Assembly: GCA_035236585.1 (NCBI GenBank)
Contig: CP141132.1
Location: 65,383,880-65,447,879 of the forward strand
Reading direction: 5' to 3'
DNA length: 64,000 nt
From: Warburgia ugandensis
Lineage: Eukaryota > Streptophyta > Magnoliopsida > Canellales > Canellaceae
Shown: one piece after another, positions 48,201 to 57,877 of the stretch
How positions within the stretch are numbered: the stretch's first letter is position 1
Layout of the letters: each line of letters starts with the position of its first letter
Made by a program: the position numbers and the translations under genes
The notes under the pieces: generated by a model
What the model saw: the letters and a program-made list of their open reading frames with translations, nothing else
Database searches by the model: none
What the model was told of the DNA's origin: nothing

Positions 48201-51200
48201 GTCACATGGTTTAAGAAACCACTAGAATGCTAGACAAGAACAGATTGAGCATATTATCCACGTCTATTAATCTCTCAGGTGCTTACCCTTGGCAAAGGAT
48301 TGTTTACTGGCATAGCAAGTCTACTCAAATGGTAAATTATGCTGATGAGCCAGTATTGCCTTATTATATAACATAGCATCTGAAACATTTGGATCCAATT
48401 CTAGTCAAATGGCTGATCAATTATAAATCAAGAATCAAATAGGCTCCCTTGTCTATCCCTCCAACTAAAGAAGTAACCACCAATATAGATCATATACTTG
48501 TTAGAAACTGGTCAGTTCAAAATTGAAAAATAAACATCATTTCACAGGCAGAACATATGGACTTCAGTGATCTAAAGTAACTTCTCTGGTCACAATCCTT
48601 TTGAAGTTAACAATGGCAGAACTAAAGTTAAACAATACAAAATTTGGCCTTCACCAAATAATAACATGGTAAAAGTAAATGTGACAAAAAGGAAACATTA
48701 GCTCTGAAACAAGACACAAAAAAGTGTAGTTAGAGATCTTACCACAGCAACAGCTTGCTCTTCTTCTGGGAGGTCTTCCATGAAAACAGGGCCCTTTTCT
48801 GGAGCTTTCACAATTTCATCAGCAGTTCCCATCATCATCAATCTTTGACCCTATATCAGTACAAAACAATCATCAGAAACACTAATTGAGAGAACATGGC
48901 CAAAACATATGGTAAGTAAGAATTCTAACAGAAGATTGGGTACCTCTTTCACTCCTATTGTAGACCAATCAGCATCGTCCTGAATTTAGCAACAAATGTG
49001 ATCAGCAAATCCCACAGATGTAACCCAAGCAATCGTAATTGGAAATAGGGACAACTCTACTAGGGTTTGTTGCCTGCATACTGTTCCAGAATAGCCTAGA
49101 AACGATAGTTTTCATAACTGTTATAGATCAGAAAATTCATTCTGGTGAATATAAAATTCTTCCCTACCTTCAATAAGCCACCTTTAACCATAATCTTTTG
49201 CCTTTCAGGCGGTACCCCTGTTAGCGCATACAGCTGGCATTTAAAAACTAAAGCAGGCTGACTTGTGTCAATTTCTACTGCTGGAAACACTTCCTTTTGC
49301 CATTTTATGCTCACTGCATAGAGAATAGTTGCAAATGTTAGGACCCCAGACAACCAGTAAGTATAGGAAACATAAAATATACCCAAATTAACAATGAGAC
49401 ACAGAAAAGTAGTGAGTAAACAGAAAATAGACACCAGGCACAGCTTGTTACTGCAGTAATAAAAATATTCTGCATCAGATATGAAGAAAAGAGTTTTTAT
49501 TTCAAAAGTAAAAGGAAGCAATGATCAGTAAGATGCATTAAATATGAATACAAAAGCTTTTTTTTCAATTAACTGTGGAAATTCAGTTGCCAATTGATGG
49601 AATTTATTCTGCATCAGAAAAGAAATGAGTTTTTTTTTTTAATCTCCAAAGAAAAAGGAAGCAATAATCAGTAAGATGCATTAGATATGGAATACCAAAA
49701 GCATTCATTTCAGTCAATTGTATGAATTCAACTGCCCTTCTTCTTTGGGTGATTGAAGCTCCAAATCCTAATCAAACTGTTCTGGATCAGCTATTCAAAC
49801 AATTCATGTCCACACTCTTTTTATTGGTAAGGTCGGAAGTGACATCAGGATGGCTAGGTATCCACATCTATGTATTCGCAGGCGCAAGGGGTGCAACCCG
49901 TGACTAGGTGACAAGGCCCAAAAATAAGTAATTTAAATATTTAAAAAAGAAAAAATCCAAAATAAATCCCAAAAAATCCAAAAAATAAGAAAACATGGAA
50001 ATTATTTTTTTAGTTTTACTACTGAAATTAACAAAAAAAAAAAGAAAGTATATTTCATGAATTTTTTACAAGAAAGTAACCAAAAAAAAAAAAAAACAAT
50101 AAAAGAACATACAAATTATGAAAAGGATGATGTAGAATTGTCATTTTTAAGTATTAGAATGATTTTTTTTGCATTAGTACCGAAATTAACAAATAAACAG
50201 TGAAGTATTTCATGTTTTTTAGAAGAAAGTAACAAAAAAAAGAAGTAAATGAAACATGCAAAATATGAAATCATTGATATAGGATTGTCGATTTAAGTAT
50301 TATAATGGAAACATTTACACATTTATTACAAAAACGAACACAAATAAAAGGAAAACCCTACTGTATACTGTGTTTTACAGTTTTCATTGAAAAGTAAAGA
50401 AAAAGAGGTAAAAAAAAACATGAAACAAGACCATAGAAATGTTGATTTTAGCTATATAATGCAAACCTATGGATGCATTCCACAAATAATTAGAGAAAAA
50501 AATGCTGATATATATTGCAATTTTGTGTAAAAAGTACAGGAAACTGAAAAAAACAGTAAATACTACATTAAATCTATGAAAAGAAATGGAAATGATGAAA
50601 TGGAGTTTTCGTTTTTAGCATTAGAGTATAGATATGTTGACATTTTAGACAAAAATCAAGCATTGATCATTAAAAATGAAAAAACAGCACTTTTTTTACC
50701 AATTTTTTTATAGAAAACGAATAATAGATAAACACTTAACAAAAATCTGTAATTTTTACCTTTAATCACTTCAAGATAGCTCAATCGCCAATGGAAGATG
50801 AGGTGGTCGCAAAAAGAAGAAAGGAAGTCTTGGAAAAAAAGGAAGAAGAAGAAAGGGAAAAATAAGGGTTTTATATTACTGCTACCTTTTATTCTTTTAA
50901 GAAAAACTTGCACTGAAAAAATGATTGTGCATTTATCATGAATGTGGCCATTAATGAAGGTAGAAGTAGCTGCAATCAATTTATGAACTTCTATTCAAAA
51001 AAGATATAATAAAACTGGTTTATATATATTATGAAAAACAGTGTCATCATAAACAACATTTTTAAAGGATGAAATTTTCGGTTTATAAACAATCCATCAC
51101 AAACACACTATTGTAATAGGATGTTTGGGGAAGTACCATAACACTTCAGCTACTTCACACCCAGAACTGTATTGAATTCCTTTAGATTCTTGAATTTTAC

Positions 51201-51438
51201 TGCATATTTTAGAACTTTGCCACATTTTTCTTGGTTTCATCTGTTAGATCATTTAAGCCTGGCTCTCAGTTTACCGCACAATCTTTTTCTTAATGACTCC
51301 TTAATCATCTTCCATAAAAAAACTTCACAGCATTATGTTCAGTACATTGCGAGTTGTGTTCCTACCTTTGAAGTCCAAAGTGATGATTATTGCATGATGA
51401 GTCATGCTTATCTATTCTATAATCTACTTTGATTACTC

Positions 51439-51500
<62 letters not shown>

Positions 51501-53408
51501 GAATGAAGAGATAGATAAAGACACAGGGATGGAGAGATAGAATGAGATCCATTAATAGACAAATAAGATAAAGAACATGTGGACCTAGTTTTTGGGCATA
51601 GTCATCATTAGCTCCCATCTTAAATAGGCAACGGACCTAACATCAAGACCACTAGATGATTCCGGCCACTAGTTTTAGTAGTTGTCGAAAACCAAAAGAC
51701 CATGATTCTCCAACTCAACGAATAAAAGGTTAAGGTCATCCAACAATCGTGACCTTTGGATTTTGGTCAATAGCTTATCCAAGACAGCACCAACATGATA
51801 AATGGCTTAGATTGCCCAAAGGCTAGGCTTACATGTCTTTTTCTCATTTGCCTATCCTCATGGTTCTTTTCCCTACCACTCCCTCAGATACATATATAAC
51901 CTGATGAATGCAGATGTATCTGAATTCTTCTCAAGATTAACTTTATCACTTCTAGAAATGTACAATGTTTCATGGATACCAAAGAGAAAACAATGGAAGG
52001 GGCCCTTTTTCCCTTTTGCCTCCTCATTGATGTCTAGTTAGTGTCACTACGTTAATTGTATTGGACATTTTGAATGCTCATACCAACTGAGAACCTGTTC
52101 TATTTCTATTGACACATTAAAAGAACTCAGTTCCAAGAGAGATTTCTAGAGTGATACACAAAGGTATAATGGTGTCAATGCTTCAAGTCGCTGACAAATT
52201 TGAGGGCAGTTTAAACACTACTGCTAAAATGATGGTATGGAGAAGCTCTTTGGGGTACTCATTTAAGGGGACTCCTATTTAGAATGCATATAAGAAAATA
52301 GATTCTTTTCCTTAAGGATTGAATCCTTTGTTCAGCCCTACTTAGTAAGGTTTTGGTGTAGCTTGAGGAAAGAACCATGGAATAGTCAAACAAATCAAAC
52401 TAAAATGGATAAGGAACTTAGGTCAACATATGAGTCAAATATGTTCATGTCATGACCATGTCAAGTATATTTAAACTCTGCCTGAATTGGAAGTGTTGGT
52501 ATACACATCAGTCAAGTGAATATCATTCCAATGGGCCAATAAAAGCAGGATCCATTTTGAAACAATCAAATATATACACAAAACTAGAGATAGTTTTCTA
52601 TAATCTGCCTCAATACGCGATTAAACTATCTCTCTTACATTTTCTCCATTGTTTCTCCATTTGGTTTGGCAGTAGCGGCAAACCTACCATTAAGAGCTCG
52701 TTCGGCAAGGCTTATAAAATCGGATTTATTGGAATGGACAGATTATTCCACATAAAATGAATAACAATAAGCTTTGCCTATCCGGCCCTAAATATCACCC
52801 ATATCTAGAAATCTGAAAATAAGCTTTTATGTAAATGAGAACATGAAGCGCATTCCACATGAAAAGCAATTTAGAAAAAATAATTTGCGTATTTATCTGA
52901 TTGAACATTTAATTAAAACTTGTAACAACATAATATTTGATAATAAATCTAATAGCAACGTCAATTAATAAATAGATGAAGTAACATCAAAATAAATAAA
53001 TAAATAATACATAATTTCACAACTTCTGCCTTTAGCGTCAACCAGACACACTTGCATAAGTGAGATTCATAAATAAAACCCTTCTAACTTTCCAACTTAT
53101 ACCAATATTTCAGTCCCAGAAATGGAAGGTGGACAATATTCATGTCTCCGAAACCGCGGAAAAATCAGATCAGGAAAAATTAAAATACGACGACCAACAT
53201 AAGCAAACCTTAAATCAAGCTCTAACTATTCTGCAGGACAAAAAAAAAAAAAATTAAATAAAAAGAAAGAGAGGCATTCTCTTGACAGAGCATGCAGAAA
53301 AAAATCAAGTAGTTGGTAAATTAATCATGCCAACTTTTTAACAACATTGAGAGAAATTGAAAATAAAAATAAAAATAATTCCCAAGTATGTTTAAAACCT
53401 GTCGGCAT
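24618..53408 (-). CDS. UBP6: Ubiquitin carboxyl-terminal hydrolase 6/7 (USP14/Ubp6 type), 18 exons
   Basis: Proteasome-associated deubiquitinase that trims ubiquitin from substrates at the 19S particle. Exons from the start: 53399-53408, 49168-49313, 48944-48979, 48743-48850, 42953-43053, 42702-42822, 37465-37524, 37306-37373, 33662-33712, 31119-31227, 27961-28049, 27817-27886, 27524-27604, 27288-27383, 26323-26371, 24914-25033, 24756-24830, 24618-24673. They total 1446 nt and encode 481 residues; Arabidopsis UBP6 has 482. A ubiquitin-like domain opens the protein (MPTVSIKWQK, GVPPERQKIMVKGGLLK). The Cys box GLFNLGNTCYMN has catalytic C113; the His box DSGHYVAW has H429, followed by QYDDDN. 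The basic, aromatic FVRFFWKRESNQKAK stretch resembles the calmodulin-binding zone reported for Arabidopsis UBP6. Exon 1 holds only ten coding bases. The exon 16 donor (GTG|GTCGGT) is weak. The 29-kb span is due to transposon-filled introns. All frames join and no stop is seen. Confidence 0.96.
26081..26264 (-). mobile_element. Au SINE, copy 3, in UBP6 intron 15
   Basis: Full-length and in the same sense as UBP6. The 16-bp duplication AGAATATGAAACTAAA at 26065-26080 and 26265-26280 is perfect. It lies 59 bases beyond the intron's 3' splice site at 26323 and does not disturb it. Confidence 0.95.
27233..27265. repeat. (GA)n microsatellite in UBP6 intron 14
   Basis: A 33-base pure GA run starting 22 bases after the donor of exon 14. 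On the UBP6 sense strand it reads (TC)n, so intron retention would add serine and leucine codons. Confidence 0.9.
28485..28506. repeat. (AT)n run in UBP6 intron 10
   Basis: About 22 bases of alternating AT. No other meaning is claimed. Confidence 0.85.
29450..30377 (+). mobile_element. GCCTAGGC-type hAT-like elements, two left ends, UBP6 intron 10
   Basis: Left ends CTATGTAGTCACAGGCACGAC (29450) and CTATGTAGTCGCAGGCGCGAC (29743) match each other and the element at 11718. The GC-rich subterminal part is followed by a T-rich stretch and GATTAAAGGTAAGAAATTAC (about 29709), which is shared, inverted, with the copy at 49868-50885. The right end (GACACCTAGTCGCGCGCCTAG, about 30355-30375) is decayed, and no clean duplication was found. 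The second copy appears inserted in, or fused to, the first. No transposase is present. Confidence 0.65.
30935..31010 (-). mobile_element. Possible tRNA-like SINE fragment in UBP6 intron 10
   Basis: On the minus strand TAGCCTAGTGG fits the Pol III A-box consensus, and GGTTGTGAGGTGTTGTTCTC follows at a B-box-like position. It is short and has no tail. It may be a SINE head that differs from the Au family. Confidence 0.35.
31228..33661 (-). other. UBP6 intron 9, no element identified
   Basis: 2434 bases with clean GT-AG ends and no known element. Short open frames are present, but none resembles a protein family and codon patterns look random. Confidence 0.6.
36234..36417 (+). mobile_element. 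Au SINE, copy 4, in UBP6 intron 8
   Basis: Full-length and antisense to UBP6. The 15-bp duplication GGCTATGCAGAATGG at 36219-36233 and 36418-36432 is perfect. It has the family's GGAGCCTTGGCGCAACGGC head and GGGGCTGCCCTA end. Confidence 0.95.
36425..36645 (+). pseudogene. Relic of a retroelement RNase H-like domain
   Basis: One frame reads ...PLIVEGDSLITIKWLKREA, and a little later ..HSWRFLIQFEVIILW. This fits the plant RNase H fold (RVT_3 type) found in L1 LINEs and related proteins, where VEGDS carries a catalytic aspartate. Stops and frameshifts follow. The Au SINE at 36234 is inserted just upstream of this segment. Confidence 0.4.
37525..42701 (-). other. UBP6 intron 6
   Basis: 5177 bases with GT-AG ends. 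It contains the tandem duplication at 40243-40516 and a short GA run (about 42427-42448). The open frames at 38707-38925 and 41629-42006 match no family known to this reader. Confidence 0.6.
40243..40516. repeat. Two-unit tandem duplication, 137-bp period
   Basis: Units start at 40243 and 40380. Both contain CATAGAAATGRAAATAGCCAATCC, GGAACCTAAAGTTACA, GGATAGGTTA and AGCTTTTTRTATAAGCAT. They are about 80 percent alike by eye, so the duplication is old. Confidence 0.8.
43497..43620 (+). mobile_element. Possible tRNA-like SINE in UBP6 intron 4
   Basis: TAGCACAGTGG matches the A-box consensus exactly and GTCAGTTCAAGGTTC is B-box-like about 45 bases later. No tail or duplication was found, so a fragment is the most that can be claimed. 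Confidence 0.35.
45649..46726. mobile_element. Nested insert carrying an eight-hairpin array
   Basis: A sequence foreign to the surrounding hAT element, bounded by TAAATAAAT at 45640-45648 and 46727-46735. A 9-bp duplication would suggest a Mutator-like element, although AT-rich repeats can match by chance. The left end and the inverted right end both run into AATATAGGACGG. Internal direct and inverted repeats also occur, for example TTTGGATATGGAAAGGT near 45910 and its inverse near 46185. The palindromic repeats recall the subterminal repeats of plant CACTA elements, so the class is open. Confidence 0.55.
45654..46711. repeat. Array of eight short perfect or near-perfect hairpins
   Basis: Each unit is AATATAGGACGGTTC, a loop of 3 to 7 bases, then GAACCGTCCTATATT. 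Arm pairs: 45654-45670/45678-45694, 46233-46245/46253-46266, 46299-46312/46320-46333, 46411-46425/46431-46445, 46525-46540/46544-46559, 46585-46599/46605-46619, 46629-46642/46648-46661, 46677-46691/46697-46711. A half-site lies at 46456-46468. Arms are almost constant and loops differ. Spacers carry related TTACCATATAA and GAGTTAC words, so the hairpins spread as part of a larger tandem unit. Confidence 0.93.
49868..50885 (-). mobile_element. GCCTAGGC-type hAT-like element, inverted and truncated
   Basis: It starts with CTATGTATTCGCAGGCGCAAG, the family end. Inverted, it then runs parallel to 29590-30375: GTGACTAGGTGACAAGGCCC mirrors the right end at 30340, and TGAAGTGATTAAAGGTAAAAATTAC (from 50764) mirrors 29704. 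The GC-rich left end is missing, so the copy is truncated near 50885. The inside is very A-rich with no transposase. Confidence 0.65.
51442..51499. repeat. (GA)n microsatellite in UBP6 intron 1
   Basis: A pure GA run of 58 bases, the second long dinucleotide run in the window. Likely variable in length between individuals. Confidence 0.95.
52694..52788. mobile_element. Small Tourist-like MITE in UBP6 intron 1
   Basis: 95 bp flanked by TAA at 52691-52693 and 52789-52791. The ends GAGCTCGTTCGGCAAGGCTTAT and, inverted, GGGCCGGATAGGCAAAGCTTAT form imperfect terminal repeats. It is unusually short for the class. Confidence 0.6.
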
Positions 53409-53510
53409 GTCTCCGGCGCGTTCTTTGTGGTGAGGTTGCTTGCAGAGGGAGAAACGAGAAAGAGAGGCTGAATAAATAGGGCGGAAAGAGAAAAAGTCCG
53501 GTTTTTTTGT
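53409..53510 (-). promoter_or_regulatory. UBP6 5' leader and core promoter
   Basis: On the minus strand a TATA-like CCTATTTATT (53471-53480) lies about 63 bases before the start codon, followed by CT-rich leader sequence. The region is GC-richer than its surroundings, as is common at plant starts. Confidence 0.55.
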
Positions 53511-55817
53511 TATTTTAGCCTAATAGCAGGGGTCTTGATGTAATTTCAAGATCAATACACAAACGTGGGGGATTCCTACCACTTCCGGGGTCCTGTTTTT
53601 TGACATCCAATCCACTCGAATAGACTTATAGATTGATCGTCTTCCTATTTTCTATGGACACGCCTTGACTTCTATTTGCTGACTAGTAAAGGTGGTTGAT
53701 GGAGTAGGAATTGAATTCTCAAAATTAGATGTTAATGGTTGTGAATGGAAGTAACTTGAAAATTGAATTTTCACAAGGAGAGTTCAGGTATTATATTCAC
53801 TAAATAAGGGTGGAAAGCTCAGGGTCTCTGCTTATCATGGTAGGATGGGGCCTACACCCTTAAATTCAAGCAAAGTATGTGTTTCAATATTTGTGTGCTC
53901 TTATAATTGAGAGTATTTCAGTTACTGTTGAATGTGTGGTTAGCATTTTCTAATTTGGGAATGTAAAATGATTCATTTTAGAGTAAAAGGACAATATGAA
54001 GTTGCTCACTGGTGACTCTATTTTATGGTTTACACTACTCCTATTTTGCTCTCTCTTACAACTGGAAGCGTACAACCGTCCTCCCTCCCTCTTAAAAAAA
54101 AGTTTCTTTAAAATTCATTATCTAGATAGAAATTGAAAATCATTGTAAAAACTACACTAGATTAAAAGGAAAAAAAGAAAAGAAAAGGTTTCGGAATTTG
54201 ATCTATTTGTGCTATCTTAGTTAGGTTAGATTCAACATTTGATGCATCAATCAAATCTAGCTAGCTCTATAAACAATTCAAGTTTCATTATAGTTAACTT
54301 AAACTTTTTAAGCTATCCATTTTACGTCCCAAAATATTAGTAGTCAAGATCATTATGGAGAAGAAGTTTTTCAAACATGGCCTTCTAAGATGGAGCTAGA
54401 AACTGGAATAGATAGTTCTTCTAATAATATAACAAGGTTGCTTCCAAGGCTTGAGGCTAGTGGCACGAGAAGCCTCGTATGTGGTAGGTGGTACAAGGTT
54501 GCTTAAGAAATCACAAAAACTAGAGCCAATTTATCTTGCATACTTTACAATATATGCTTCACCTTGTGCAAAATTGATTCTTGATTAGTAAAAATATTAT
54601 CGAAATGTCCACCATCAGGTATCAGTTGACAATGGTTAGTAATTGGTGTTAGAAGTTAAACGGACAACAAGCAAAAACTTAGCCTATTTTCTTCTTTAGT
54701 GAATTTTGCACCCATCATGATGCATTAGTTTTCTAAAGGCACAAATGCATGGATGGTACATATACCTCCTTAGATATTTACTCACATTCTTGAAATTTAC
54801 TATATGAATTACCTTTAATATTTGACAGTTCACTTAACCGATTACTTATCTATATATTGTACTATCCTTCTTTAACATCAACCATTTTAGTTTAACGTAA
54901 AGCTAAATTTTAACTAGTAATATTTCGACCTACATTGTTATTATAGCCTTGTGACAAATTAGGTATTAATAAATACAAAGCAAATTTTTTTAAAAGACAT
55001 GTCTTCAATGCCATTGCTTTTATTTTTTAAATTGTTTTTATTGTTGAGCACTTGTAAAAAAAAGTTTGTAATACTTGATTTGAGCCCAATTTAACCCCCT
55101 CTTGGGACCTCATAGTTTGCACTAGAATGCTTAAGTACCACATCAATTGTGACTGGCTTGCTTTATTTGATGCTTAAAGAATGCTAGATTGAATGTTAAG
55201 CTTTTTACCAGATTCTTCATCCACTGCCATGCATTGGATTGTGACCTCTCTAGTGGCCTTCTATACTGACTCATCTATTGATAGGACTCAAGGGTGTGTT
55301 GGCTAGGCAATTGAATTCAATCAAAACTAAGTATTTGACTCTTATTAGTCCATTTGTTTCACCTTCACTATAGACAATTATGATGACTTTTTGAATGATT
55401 AGATAAAGGGTTCATTAATTCATTTTTATTAGGTACCTTGAATGGTGGCTTTATATTTTCTCTGGGAACTAGGTATGACAAGGAAACATGAACAAAAATC
55501 ACCATTGTTATGTACAAAAACTACATATTTTTGCACCAATGAACCATATTTTGTTTGACTAACCCATGATTTCCTATCTAAACCATATTTTTTCCTAACA
55601 AAGTTGTTGTCTAGATACACTGGAAACCTAGTGCGCCTCCCTAATTGGCCTTTTTAGCTTTGGAATGAATTAGTTTACTTTATCCTCTATTAATGAGTTC
55701 AAAGGTACCACATAGAGAAAAGACTTTAATAGCTTGATATCCAAAGACTAAAACCATTGCTTGGCTATGTGATAGGAAGGTGTTAGGCATACTCACTTTA
55801 AAGCCAGCCTCTACTTA
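53511..55817. other. Intergenic DNA upstream of UBP6, no gene seen
   Basis: AT-rich, with no recognised gene or element. The first few hundred bases presumably include the upstream UBP6 promoter. Confidence 0.45.
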
Positions 55818-56626
55818 ATCATCATCACCACCACCTAGGCCTTATCCCCATTAGGGGTCAGCAGCACAAATCTTGTTCCTCCATTCCACCTTATTAAGTG
55901 TCATGGCTTCATCTAGTCCAAAAGTTTTTAAATATTTTTTCACCACTTCTATCCATGTTCATTTAGGCCTTCCCATTGCCCTTTTAGAGACTTTGACTTA
56001 GATTGACTCGCTTCTTCTAACTAGTGCTATTGTTGATCTCCGCTGGACATGTCACCACAATCTAAGTCTACCCTTTGGTTTCTTGTTACCTGTTTATGCC
56101 CAACACCCACCATATTAACTTTCTGGAGACTTTATCATAAGCTTTTCTAAGTCAATAAAAACCATGCAGAGGCCTTTCCTCTTCTCCCTATATTTCTTTA
56201 TTAATTGTCTAAGTAGGAAAATAACTTCTATGATAGACCTCCCAGGCATGAAACCAAACTTGTTTTCTGATACATTCTTCTCATGTTGTAACCTCTTCTT
56301 AATTACTCTTTCCCAAAGTTTCATGGTATGACTCATAAGTTTGATCCCACAATAAGTGTTGCAACTATGTTTGTCTCCTTTGTTCTTATAAATTTGAATG
56401 ATAGAATATTTTTTCCATTTAGCTATCATTTTCTTTGATCTTACAATCTTGTTAAACAACTTTGTCAAACAAACTACGCCAGTATCTCTTATACTTCCAA
56501 AACTCCATACGTATGCTGTCGAACCCCAGGGCCTTTCCTGATTTTATCTTTTTCAAAGCCTCTTTCACTTTAGGTATCCTAATCATATGTCGTGTCTATA
56601 TAGTCCAATGTTATTTGGACTTATGG
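55818..56626 (-). mobile_element. RTE LINE fragment, copy C, with internal deletion
   Basis: Same family as 851-3791. From the 3' end it shows the ATCATCATCACCACCACC tail, GGCCTTATCCCCATTAGGGG, and C-terminal sequence to about 56085. It then jumps straight to the reverse-transcriptase core: VFIDLEK (about 56145-56165), NKFGFMPGRS, GIKLMSHT and KNKGDKHS. The palm DD motif and thumb are missing. An open frame of 117 codons at 56115-56468 is this RT remnant and not a host gene. Confidence 0.85.
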
Positions 56627-57417
56627 TTCTTTCCATCTCTACTCAATGGTTTAGCTAAAATATCATGGGTCATGGGTATAAGTGATTATTTATATGATAA
56701 ATGATGCTACAATAATATACATATACATGGTTATGCAAACTAAACAATGAATTTGTCAAGTTAAGGCATTCTATCAAACATCTTAACATGGTTTTGAGTG
56801 AGGAATCTATGAGGAAAACCTTCTTGGCATTTCATCTAACACTTGATGCATACATAAGACTATAATGACCATTAGATTGATGCAAAACTACTCTTCATAG
56901 TTGGTGCATTTCTACAAACATATAAGATCCAAGAGATAAGAGGCTCCCATTTTGGTGCCTTCCTCTTACTATTGGAGAGGGGAAAATCTCCCTAACAAAG
57001 TAAGAAGGGAGAGAGGATCCTGAGATATATGGAGAACTTAGTTCAACTTCTTCTCCTCTCCCAGGGATACTTTTATTGTACTCTAGAAGCTAGAAAATTG
57101 AACTAGAAAGCATGAAATTACTCAAATTAGGAGAGAGATGCCATGCGGCTAAAAATTAAAGGAGTTACAAGACACATTTGATTAAGGAGATAATATGTGG
57201 TATAAATAACTAAATATTCAAAAATGCCCTCAAGGGTAACGAACACAACTTTGGGGCTCACATATCCATAAGCAAGTATGACTGAATTTACTGATGCAAT
57301 AGATGAAGACAAACAAACCTCATTGATGCTATTTTTGTCTTAAATGGACATTCCTAAACCCTTCATCTAAAAAGCCTTATTTAGGGTTATGCTAGGAAAA
57401 CATGAACTATTGATTTT
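56627..57417. other. Intergenic DNA, no gene seen
   Basis: Nothing recognisable. Confidence 0.4.
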
Positions 57418-57797
57418 TTATTGGATTATAGCTTGTGGACAAAATATCCATTTGGCATGGACTTGAACGATGTGGGTTCTCTATTGATCATGTGAAATTT
57501 TATCATCATGATATGCAGCTCACAGGTAGACACCCATACCCTAATAGTGCCATTTTCCCCTAGATGGTAAAGATGCATTTTTTTTTTCTTTTGACTAAAA
57601 TTGTCTTCTTTGAGCAATAAGGCATCTAGCACAGTTAGTGACAAACAACTCAGAATATCTGTTTAAGTACCCTTGGTCCCAAGTTTTAGTCTCCAATTTT
57701 CCCTTTGACCGAGGATTAGATTTAGGAGTGTGCACAAGTGAGAATGCGTGAATGATTTGCTTTGCAATCCTTCACTTGATCCAAAAACAAAAAAAGT
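57418..57797 (+). repeat. Dispersed repeat with SINE-like 3' half, copy 1
   Basis: It starts near ATTGGATTATAGCTTGTGGAC and matches 61405-61693 in order (ATCCATTTGGCATGG, TCTCTATTGATCATG, AGATGGTAAAGATGC, GAGCAATAAGGCATCTAGCAC). Its 3' part, from about 57620, also matches 20295-20451 and ends in an A-rich tail (CCAAAAACAAAAAAAG). The 3' part is the putative SINE; the upstream 200 bases are shared only with the 61405 copy. Confidence 0.65.
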
Positions 57798-57877
57798 AGA
57801 GAATATTACCAGGAAAAAAATATCCTAAGGTACAGAAGATTAGTGGTGAGACTCATTAAAGGATAGAGGAAGAACTA

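Larger units (their letters stand above)
43054..48742 (-). other. UBP6 intron 4, the longest intron
   Basis: 5689 bases with GT-AG ends. It hosts the hAT element at 45468-46923 with its hairpin array, a possible SINE head at 43497 and a TG-rich microsatellite near 44420-44450. The rest is unassigned. Confidence 0.7.
49314..53398 (-). other. UBP6 intron 1, transposon-bearing
   Basis: 4085 bases, right after a ten-base coding start. It holds the element at 49868-50885, the GA run at 51442-51499 and the MITE at 52694-52788. Long first introns near the start often carry transcription-enhancing signals, but none can be named here. Confidence 0.6.

Noticed and set aside
49096..49521. 141-codon minus-strand frame taken as a gene of its own
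   Set aside because: Only 49168-49313 is coding (UBP6 exon 2); the rest is read-through of flanking introns.
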